A DNA stretch of 13,399 bases from Bifidobacteriaceae bacterium NR021 (GTDB lineage: Bacteria > Actinomycetota > Actinomycetes > Actinomycetales > Bifidobacteriaceae): NCBI GenBank assembly GCA_003585845.1, contig NQOP01000001.1, positions 235,306 through 248,704 on the forward strand, in the 5' to 3' direction. Below are positions 8,581 through 13,399 of this stretch, piece by piece. The position numbers and the translations under genes are program-made. Numbering within the stretch: position 1 is the stretch's first letter; each line of letters opens with the position of its first letter. The notes under the pieces are model-generated. The model saw only the letters and a list, made by a program, of their open reading frames with translations. It was not told the origin of the DNA and ran no database searches.

Positions 8581-8952
8581 TTGCCTACGATTGAACAACT
8601 TGTCCGTAAAGGACGTCAGGCCAAGCCGAAAAAGTCAAAGACTTTGGCCTTGAAGGGTAGCCCGCTGCGTCGTGGCGTGTGCACCCGTGTGTACACCACC
8701 ACTCCTAAGAAGCCAAATTCCGCGCTTCGTAAGGTTGCTCGTGTGCGCCTCAGCTCTGGTATTGAAGTAACCGCCTATATTCCAGGCGAAGGTCACAACT
8801 TGCAGGAGCACTCCATCGTGCTCGTGCGTGGTGGCCGTGTGAAGGATCTCCCAGGTGTGCGTTACCACATCGTGCGTGGCGCATTAGATACCCAGGGTGT
8901 CAAGGACCGCAAGCAGGGTCGTTCCCTGTATGGAGCAAAGAAGGCGAAGTAA
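8581..8952 (+). CDS. rpsL: 30S ribosomal protein S12
   Basis: S12 sits at the decoding centre and helps control accuracy. The 123 residues match the usual bacterial length and contain no internal methionine, so the TTG at 8581 is the only reasonable start. It has GGAG at 8569-8572, 8 nt upstream; the upstream ATG at 8562 is out of frame. The start is thus a genuine non-ATG codon. Family motifs are complete: [29 protein letters not shown] and [13 protein letters not shown]. Lys43 and Lys88 (the E. coli K42 and K87 positions classically altered in streptomycin resistance) are the wild-type residues. Asp89, the site methylthiolated in some bacteria, is present. Codon use is strongly biased, as expected for high expression. 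It is followed by rpsG after 3 bases. Confidence 0.97.
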   Translation: MPTIEQLVRKGRQAKPKKSKTLALKGSPLRRGVCTRVYTTTPKKPNSALRKVARVRLSSGIEVTAYIPGEGHNLQEHSIVLVRGGRVKDLPGVRYHIVRGALDTQGVKDRKQGRSLYGAKKAK

Positions 8953-8955
8953 AAC

Positions 8956-9426
8956 ATGTCACGTAAAGGACCTGCAAAAAAGCATCAACTGCTTCCTGAT
9001 CCAATCTACGGCTCGACCGTCGTGGCTCAGTTGATTAACAAAATCCTTCTCGATGGTAAGAAGTCCATCGCAGAAAACATCGTCTACACCGCTCTTGAGC
9101 AGGTGAAGGCAAAGACCGAGCAGGAGCCAGTTTCTGTATTGAAGCGCGCTCTTGATAACATTCGTCCAAATCTTGAGGTTCGTTCTCGCCGCGTTGGTGG
9201 TGCAACTTACCAGGTTCCAGTCGAAGTTAAGCCTGCTCGTGCAAACACTCTTTCCCTCCGCTGGCTTACTGACTTCTCACGCGCTCGTCGTGAAAAGACT
9301 ATGGCTGAGCGTTTGGCCAACGAAATTCTCGATGCCTCCAATGGCTTGGGTGCTTCCGTGAAGCGCCGCGAGGATACCCACAAGATGGCAGAAGCAAACA
9401 AAGCTTTTGCTCACTATCGCTGGTAA
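8956..9426 (+). CDS. rpsG: 30S ribosomal protein S7
   Basis: S7 is a primary 16S rRNA binding protein that nucleates assembly of the 30S head. The 156-residue protein begins [20 protein letters not shown] and contains [14 protein letters not shown] and [20 protein letters not shown], then ends [14 protein letters not shown], all typical of the bacterial family. ATG 8956 lies 3 bases after the rpsL stop, with its purine-rich ribosome site (AAGAAGG) inside the end of rpsL, so translation is likely coupled. In E. coli S7 represses its operon by binding the longer S12-S7 gap; that gap does not exist here. Confidence 0.97.
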   Translation: MSRKGPAKKHQLLPDPIYGSTVVAQLINKILLDGKKSIAENIVYTALEQVKAKTEQEPVSVLKRALDNIRPNLEVRSRRVGGATYQVPVEVKPARANTLSLRWLTDFSRARREKTMAERLANEILDASNGLGASVKRREDTHKMAEANKAFAHYRW

Positions 9427-9431
9427 TCCAC

Positions 9432-9448
9432 AAGATAATCGGTATCTT
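9432..9448 (+). promoter_or_regulatory. Short hairpin between rpsG and fusA
   Basis: AAGATA (9432-9437) pairs with TATCTT (9443-9448) around a 5-nt loop, in the 42-bp rpsG-fusA gap, 8 nt before the fusA ribosome site AAGG (9457-9460). There is no T-run. It is probably a minor intercistronic structure. Confidence 0.35.
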
Positions 9449-9468
9449 AAAGAGCTAAGGATAAGAAT

Positions 9469-11598
9469 ATGGCACAAGATGTGCTTAACGACCTGAATAT
9501 GGTTCGTAATATCGGCATCATGGCGCACATTGATGCTGGTAAGACTACTACCACCGAACGTATTCTTTACTACACTGGTAAGAACTACAAGATCGGTGAA
9601 ACTCATGATGGTGCTTCTACCATGGACTTCATGGCTCAGGAGCAGGAGCGCGGTATTACTATTCAGTCTGCTGCAACTACCTGCTTCTGGAAGCGTCAGA
9701 CTCATGACGTTGATGATCGCTATCAGATCAACATCATCGATACCCCAGGCCACGTGGACTTCACCGCTGAGGTGGAACGTTCCCTTCGCGTGCTCGATGG
9801 TGCTGTAGCAGTCTTCGATGGTAAGGAAGGTGTGGAGCCTCAGTCTGAAACCGTGTGGCGTCAGGCTGATAAGTATAGCGTCCCACGTATCTGCTTCATC
9901 AATAAGATGGATAAGCTTGGCGCTGATTTCTACTATTCCGTCAAGACCATCAAGGAGAAGCTCGGTGCAACTCCACTCGTTATTCAGCTTCCAATCGGTG
10001 CTGAAAACGACTTCATCGGCGTTGTTGACTTGATTCGTATGAAGGCTTACGTCTGGAATGACGTTAAGGACGATATGGGTGCTCACTATGACACCGTTGA
10101 CATTCCTGAAGATTTGCAGGAACGTGCAGAGCAGTATCGTGCTGAACTTATGGATCAGGTTGCTGAAGCTGACGATGAGCTGGTTGAGAAGTATCTCGAA
10201 ACTGGCGAACTTACTGAAGAGGAAATGCGCGCTGGTATCCGTAAGCTTACCATTGAGCGTAAGGCCTTCCCAGTAACTTGCGGTTCTGCATTCAAGGATA
10301 AGGGTGTTCAGCCAATGCTGGATGCTGTTGTCGACTTCCTTCCAAGCCCAGAAGATGTTCCATCTATTAAGGGCTTCAAGCCAGGCGACGAATCTGTTGA
10401 AATTGACCGTAAGCCAGTTAATACAGATCCATTCGCAGCATTGGTATTCAAGATTTCAACCCATCCATTCTATGGCAAGCTCGTGTTCGTGCGCGTTTAC
10501 TCTGGCGAAGTAAAGCCAGGCGATTCCGTGTACGATTCCACGAAGTCCAAGAAGGAACGCGTTGGTAAGATCTTCCAGATGCATGCTGATAAGGAAAATC
10601 CTGTAGATTCAGCTGAAGCTGGTAACATCTACACCTTCGTTGGTTTGAAGAACGTCAGCACTGGTGATACTTTGTGCGACGAAAAGAACCCAATTTCTTT
10701 GGAATCCATGACATTCCCAGATCCTGTTATCGAGGTTGCTGTGGAGCCAAAGACGAAGGCTGATCAGGAAAAGATGAGCTTGGCTTTGGCTAAGCTTTCT
10801 GACGAGGATCCTACATTCCAGGTTAAGACCGATGAGGAATCTGGTCAGACTTTGATTTCCGGTATGGGCGAGCTTCAGCTTGACATTATCGTTGATCGTA
10901 TGCGTCGTGAGTTCAAGGTCGAAGCGAACGTTGGTAAGCCACAGGTTGCTTACCGTGAGACGATTCGTAAGGCTGTTATGAACCAGGAATACACTCACAA
11001 GAAGCAGACCGGTGGTTCTGGTCAGTTCGCAAAGGTTTTGATGAACTTCGAGCCTCTCGACACAGAATCTGGCGAAACCTACCAGTTTGTCAACGAAGTT
11101 ACCGGCGGCCACATCACCAAGGAATTCATTCCTTCAATCGATGCAGGCGTGCAGGAAGCTATGGAATCCGGCGTTTTGGCTGGCTTCCCAGTTGTGGGTG
11201 TAAAGGCAACCGTCACCGACGGTCAGACTCACGATGTCGATTCTTCGGAAATGGCCTTCAAGATTGCAGGTTCCATGTGCTTCAAGGAAGCTGCTCCTAA
11301 GGCTAATCCGGTAATTCTCGAACCAATTATGGCTGTCGAAGTCCGTACTCCAGAAGAGTACATGGGCGACGTCATGGGCGATTTGAACTCTCGTCGCGGT
11401 AACATCCAGTCTATGACTGATGCTACTGGCGTGAAAGTTATCGACGCCAAGGTGCCGCTGAGCGAAATGTTCGGCTACATTGGCGATCTTCGTTCCAAGA
11501 CTCAGGGCCGCGCAATGTTCACCATGCAGATGGACTCTTACGCGGAGGTCCCGAAGGCAGTTTCGGACGAGATTATTAAGGCTCAGCGCGGCGAATAA
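9469..11598 (+). CDS. fusA: Translation elongation factor G
   Basis: EF-G is the GTPase that drives tRNA-mRNA translocation and, with ribosome recycling factor, splits ribosomes. ATG 9469 is preceded by AAGG (9457-9460). The 709 residues match the usual length of about 700. GTPase motifs are intact: G1 [11 protein letters not shown] (19-29), G3 DTPGHVDF (91-98), G4 NKMD (145-148) and G5 GSAF near 270. Domain II begins near residue 310, domains III-V follow, and the C-terminal domain V contains [18 protein letters not shown]. Because it carries the complete N-terminal GTPase and sits in the str operon, it is canonical EF-G rather than a tetracycline-resistance or FusA2-type paralogue. Codon use is highly biased. 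It lies between rpsG and tuf, with a 168-bp structured gap before tuf. Confidence 0.97.
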   Translation: MAQDVLNDLNMVRNIGIMAHIDAGKTTTTERILYYTGKNYKIGETHDGASTMDFMAQEQERGITIQSAATTCFWKRQTHDVDDRYQINIIDTPGHVDFTAEVERSLRVLDGAVAVFDGKEGVEPQSETVWRQADKYSVPRICFINKMDKLGADFYYSVKTIKEKLGATPLVIQLPIGAENDFIGVVDLIRMKAYVWNDVKDDMGAHYDTVDIPEDLQERAEQYRAELMDQVAEADDELVEKYLETGELTEEEMRAGIRKLTIERKAFPVTCGSAFKDKGVQPMLDAVVDFLPSPEDVPSIKGFKPGDESVEIDRKPVNTDPFAALVFKISTHPFYGKLVFVRVYSGEVKPGDSVYDSTKSKKERVGKIFQMHADKENPVDSAEAGNIYTFVGLKNVSTGDTLCDEKNPISLESMTFPDPVIEVAVEPKTKADQEKMSLALAKLSDEDPTFQVKTDEESGQTLISGMGELQLDIIVDRMRREFKVEANVGKPQVAYRETIRKAVMNQEYTHKKQTGGSGQFAKVLMNFEPLDTESGETYQFVNEVTGGHITKEFIPSIDAGVQEAMESGVLAGFPVVGVKATVTDGQTHDVDSSEMAFKIAGSMCFKEAAPKANPVILEPIMAVEVRTPEEYMGDVMGDLNSRRGNIQSMTDATGVKVIDAKVPLSEMFGYIGDLRSKTQGRAMFTMQMDSYAEVPKAVSDEIIKAQRGE

Positions 11599-11605
11599 AG
11601 CGCAC

Positions 11606-11699
11606 GCTACTTCGGTGTTTTCTGTCCCCGGTCAACGCTAGAATTTCCTACGTTGACTGGGTTCTGGCACCGAAGTGGCACCTAACCCAGAAACCCAGT
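11606..11699 (+). promoter_or_regulatory. Switch-like RNA structure in the fusA-tuf gap
   Basis: Fold A has an outer 12-bp stem (11606-11617 with 11668-11679, core ACTTCGGTG/CACCGAAGT, one G-U). It encloses an 11-bp stem (11627-11637 with 11651-11661, core GTCAACG/CGTTGAC, one G-U). Fold B pairs ACTGGGTTCTGG (11656-11667) with CCAGAAACCCAGT (11687-11699), 12 bp with one bulged A. Fold B uses bases 11656-11661 of the inner stem of fold A, so that stem and fold B cannot coexist. No T-run follows either fold, so a transcription terminator is not evident. RNA processing, stabilisation or control of tuf are all possible. I do not recognise a described family. Confidence 0.55.
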
Positions 11700-11715
11700 A
11701 ATATGTAGCGAAAGA

Positions 11716-11760
11716 CCTCTCACAAATGTGTGAGGCAAACTACGAGACGTCCAGGAGGAC
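11716..11760 (+). promoter_or_regulatory. Hairpins around the tuf ribosome binding site
   Basis: CCTC-T-CAC (11716-11723) pairs with GTG-T-GAGG (11728-11735), with one T-T mismatch and a 4-nt loop. Downstream, GTCC (11749-11752) and GGAC (11757-11760) flank AGGA, so the perfect Shine-Dalgarno AGGAGG (11753-11758, 8 nt before the tuf ATG) could be partly held in a small tetraloop hairpin. Confidence 0.4.
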
Positions 11761-11766
11761 AAACAC

Positions 11767-12966
11767 ATGGCAAAGGAAAAGTACGAGCGTACTAAGCCGC
11801 ATGTTAACATTGGTACCATTGGTCACGTTGATCACGGTAAGACTACCTTGACCGCGGCTATTTCTAAGGTGCTGCATGGCGAGTATCCAGATCTGAACCC
11901 TCAGTATGACTTCGATCAGATTGATGCCGCTCCAGAAGAGAAGGAACGCGGCATTACCATTAACATCGCACACATCGAGTATCAGACCGCTGAGCGTCAC
12001 TACGCTCACGTGGACGCTCCAGGCCACGCTGATTACGTGAAGAACATGATCACCGGTGCTGCTCAGATGGATGGCGCAATCCTCGTGGTTGCTGCTACCG
12101 ATGGTCCTATGGCTCAGACCCGTGAGCACGTTTTGCTCGCTAAGCAGGTCGGTGTCCCGAAGATCCTCGTTGCTTTGAACAAGTGCGATATGGTTGATGA
12201 TCCAGAACTTATCGACCTCGTCGAAGAAGAGGTCCGTGACCTCCTCGAAGAAAACGGCTTCGATCGCGACTGCCCAGTCATCCGCACCTCTGCTTACGGT
12301 GCTTTGCACGATGACGCTCCAGATCACGACAAGTGGGTAGAGACCGTCAAGGAGCTCATGAAGGCTGTTGACGAGTACATCCCAACCCCAACTCACGATC
12401 TTGACAAGCCATTCTTGATGCCAATCGAAGATGTGTTCACCATCTCCGGTCGTGGTACCGTTGTCACCGGTCGTGTTGAGCGTGGTAAGCTCCCAATCAA
12501 CACCCCAGTTGAGATCGTTGGTTTGCGTGAAACCCAGACCACCACCGTTACCTCCATCGAGACCTTCCACAAGCAGATGGATGAGGCTGAAGCTGGCGAT
12601 AACACTGGTCTTCTTCTCCGTGGTATCACCCGTACCGATGTTGAGCGTGGTCAGGTTGTGGCTGCTCCAGGTTCTGTGACCCCACACACCAAGTTCGAAG
12701 GCGAAGTTTACGTCTTGACCAAGGATGAAGGTGGCCGTCACTCGCCGTTCTTCTCCAACTACCGTCCACAGTTCTACTTCCGCACCACCGACGTCACCGG
12801 CGTTATCACCTTGCCAGACGGCGTTGAGATGGTTCAGCCAGGCGATCACGCAACCTTCACTGTTGAGTTGATCCAGGCTATCGCAATGGAAGAGGGCTTG
12901 ACCTTCGCAGTTCGTGAAGGTGGCCGTACCGTTGGTTCCGGTCGTGTGACCAAGATTCTTGCCTAG
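11767..12966 (+). CDS. tuf: Translation elongation factor Tu
   Basis: EF-Tu is the GTPase that delivers aminoacyl-tRNA to the ribosomal A site. ATG 11767 follows a perfect AGGAGG at 8 nt. The 399 residues fit actinobacterial EF-Tu (E. coli has 394). Motifs: G1 GHVDHGKTT (19-27), effector region [15 protein letters not shown]3 DAPGH (83-87) with catalytic His87, and G4 NKCD (138-141). Domain II carries [18 protein letters not shown], and domain III includes [18 protein letters not shown]. The protein ends with [11 protein letters not shown]. Codon bias is the strongest in the window. It is the last gene of the str operon, followed by a strong terminator. No second tuf is visible in this window. 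Confidence 0.98.
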   Translation: MAKEKYERTKPHVNIGTIGHVDHGKTTLTAAISKVLHGEYPDLNPQYDFDQIDAAPEEKERGITINIAHIEYQTAERHYAHVDAPGHADYVKNMITGAAQMDGAILVVAATDGPMAQTREHVLLAKQVGVPKILVALNKCDMVDDPELIDLVEEEVRDLLEENGFDRDCPVIRTSAYGALHDDAPDHDKWVETVKELMKAVDEYIPTPTHDLDKPFLMPIEDVFTISGRGTVVTGRVERGKLPINTPVEIVGLRETQTTTVTSIETFHKQMDEAEAGDNTGLLLRGITRTDVERGQVVAAPGSVTPHTKFEGEVYVLTKDEGGRHSPFFSNYRPQFYFRTTDVTGVITLPDGVEMVQPGDHATFTVELIQAIAMEEGLTFAVREGGRTVGSGRVTKILA

Positions 12967-12991
12967 TATTTTCTCTAACTGAAAATATTAG
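12963..12991 (+). promoter_or_regulatory. Hairpin spanning the tuf stop codon
   Basis: TATTTTC (12967-12973) pairs with GAAAATA (12981-12987) around a 7-nt loop. The stem extends outward through the stop codon, CTAG (12963-12966) with TTAG (12988-12991, one G-U), to 11 bp. It stands 12 nt before the terminator and may protect the 3' end of the message, which is inference. Confidence 0.45.
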
Positions 12992-13003
12992 CTAAGGCTT
13001 AAT

Positions 13004-13036
13004 AAAGACCCCGCGAGGAAACTCGTGGGGTCTTTT
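13004..13036 (+). terminator. Intrinsic terminator of the str operon
   Basis: A 14-bp stem (13004-13017 with 13022-13035, one G-U pair) has a stable GAAA tetraloop, a GACCCC/GGGGTC core and a TTTT tract at its 3' side. The A-tract on the left also lets it work, less strongly, on the opposite strand. It ends the rpsL-rpsG-fusA-tuf message. Confidence 0.95.
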
Positions 13037-13050
13037 GTTGTTTCGTGCAC

Positions 13051-13068
13051 GACGACCTGCTTGAGCGC
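13051..13068 (+). repeat. 18-bp direct repeat, copy 1
   Basis: GACGACCTGCTTGAGCGC is identical to 13232-13249. The flanks are partly alike (GTGCAC before this copy, GTGCGCT before the other; a short linker then a T-rich run after both), so the ancestral unit may be about 30 bp. Confidence 0.85.
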
Positions 13069-13085
13069 TGCGGTTTAGCGCGCGA

Positions 13086-13112
13086 AAGCAACTCGGAGCG
13101 CCGAGCTTGCTT
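13086..13112 (+). repeat. Stem-loop CTCGG/CCGAG with outer AAGCAA/TTGCTT
   Basis: AAGCAA-CTCGG (13086-13096) pairs with CCGAG (13101-13105), a bulged C (13106) and TTGCTT (13107-13112), 11 bp with an AGCG loop. GCTTGC (13105-13110) can alternatively pair with GCAAGC (13141-13146), enclosing the next hairpin, so two folds compete. Confidence 0.65.
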
Positions 13113-13115
13113 AGG

Positions 13116-13140
13116 GTTGAAAGCACGGTGTGCTTTCAAC
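13116..13140 (+). repeat. Perfect 11-bp stem-loop
   Basis: GTTGAAAGCAC (13116-13126) and GTGCTTTCAAC (13130-13140) are exact reverse complements around a GGT loop. There is no T-run downstream, so it is not a standard terminator. Confidence 0.75.
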
Positions 13141-13154
13141 GCAAGCGAGGTCTG

Positions 13155-13176
13155 CCTGCGGCTTTATTGACGCAGG
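13155..13176 (+). repeat. Stem-loop CCTGCG/CGCAGG
   Basis: CCTGCG (13155-13160) pairs with CGCAGG (13171-13176) around a 10-nt loop, the third hairpin in a row in this gene-free stretch. Confidence 0.5.
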
Positions 13177-13231
13177 TAGGGCAGGTTTGTGTGGTTGTTC
13201 GTTAGGAATTCGGTTGTGTTTTGTGTGCGCT

Positions 13232-13249
13232 GACGACCTGCTTGAGCGC
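13232..13249 (+). repeat. 18-bp direct repeat, copy 2
   Basis: This is an exact copy of 13051-13068, 181 bp downstream, lying just before the palindromic array that starts at 13262. Confidence 0.85.
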
Positions 13250-13261
13250 CATCGTTTTTGG

Positions 13262-13399
13262 GACACTGGTGCAGATTGCGTACTGCGCCAGTAACGAAAA
13301 AACGACATTAAACGTTACTAACGCAGAATGCGTACTGCGCGAGTAACGCTAAATCGCAATTATTCGTTACTAACGCAGATTGCGTACTGCGCCAGTGTC
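13262..13399. repeat. Palindromic tandem array, 52-bp period, with inverted ends
   Basis: Copies of a core GCAGWTTGCGTACTGCGC-like sequence start at 13271, 13323 and 13375, exactly 52 bp apart (the middle copy reads GCAGAATGCG). The middle unit is a 36-bp palindrome, 13313-13348: CGTTACT, AA, CGCAG, an 8-nt loop, CTGCG, CG, AGTAACG. Units are separated by 16-nt spacers that differ (13297-13312 and 13349-13364). The outer arms of the first and last copies change to GACACTGG (13262-13269) and CCAGTGTC (13392-13399), which are reverse complements of each other. The whole array is thus framed by inverted ends, 12 of 13 bp matching when GCAG/CTGC is included. The array may continue beyond the window. 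Confidence 0.8.

Larger units (their letters stand above)
13037..13399. other. Gene-free region dense in hairpins and repeats
   Basis: These 363 bases after the tuf terminator hold no credible coding sequence on either strand. They contain an 18-bp direct repeat pair, at least three strong stem-loops between 13065 and 13176, and a 52-bp-period palindromic array from 13262 to the end. GC content is higher than in the dcw genes. An unrecognised structured RNA or a cluster of dispersed repeat elements would both fit. Confidence 0.6.

Noticed and set aside
8444..8653. Plus-strand 69-codon frame overlapping the leader and rpsL
   Set aside because: It is out of frame with rpsL and overlaps its start; the peptide looks like translated structured RNA and there is no ribosome site.
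9277..10086. Minus-strand open frame of 269 codons opposite rpsG and fusA
   Set aside because: It spans two well-supported genes on the other strand, and its composition follows from their codon bias.
9469..11598. Ribosomal protection protein (Tet(M)-like) in place of EF-G
   Set aside because: Length, motifs and position in the str operon are those of canonical EF-G.
11740..12849. Long open frame on the minus strand opposite tuf (369 codons)
   Set aside because: It is an antisense shadow created by the strong codon bias of tuf; it has no ribosome site and no recognisable domain.
13111..13308. Minus-strand 65-codon frame after tuf
   Set aside because: It runs through hairpins and the palindromic repeat, has no family resemblance, and its sequence is explained by the repeats.
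13262..13399. CRISPR array
   Set aside because: A 36-bp repeat with spacers invites the call, but the spacers are only 16 nt, the repeat is a full-length palindrome, the end copies have inverted arms, and no cas gene is nearby.

Overview
The window is ordinary core chromosome of a low-GC member of the Bifidobacteriaceae, most likely Gardnerella. This is inferred from the protein sequences (EF-Tu, EF-G and S12 look bifidobacterial), the AT-rich codon use of the non-ribosomal genes, and the actinobacterial flavour of MurG and FtsW. No rRNA, tRNA, CRISPR array, insertion sequence or phage gene was seen. All confident genes lie on the + strand.

Positions 1-8313 are the distal half of a division and cell wall (dcw) cluster: mraY (5' end outside the window), murD, ftsW, murG, murC and ftsQ. 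The genes are tightly packed: murD/ftsW overlap by 17 bp, murG/murC overlap by 1 bp, and the other gaps are 24-52 bp. MraY makes lipid I, MurG makes lipid II, and MurC and MurD add the first two amino acids of the stem peptide. FtsW polymerises lipid II at the septum and FtsQ scaffolds the divisome. FtsW carries a lysine-rich cytoplasmic N-terminal extension of about 200 residues, built of short repeats. No ddl or ftsZ follows ftsQ.

Positions 8314-13036 are a str operon: a promoter, a structured leader of about 215 nt, rpsL (TTG start), rpsG, fusA and tuf, closed by a strong intrinsic terminator. Codon use changes sharply to the highly expressed type. The fusA-tuf gap (168 bp) can form two mutually exclusive RNA folds, and the rpsL-rpsG gap is only 3 bp.

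Positions 13037-13399 hold no credible gene. The stretch is dense in repeats and hairpins: an 18-bp direct repeat 181 bp apart, several strong stem-loops, and a palindromic array with a 52-bp period. That array is bounded by inverted ends, the last of which coincides with the end of the window.

No wholly new system was recognised. The best leads are the fusA-tuf switch-like region, the palindromic array after tuf, the FtsW extension and the rpsL leader.
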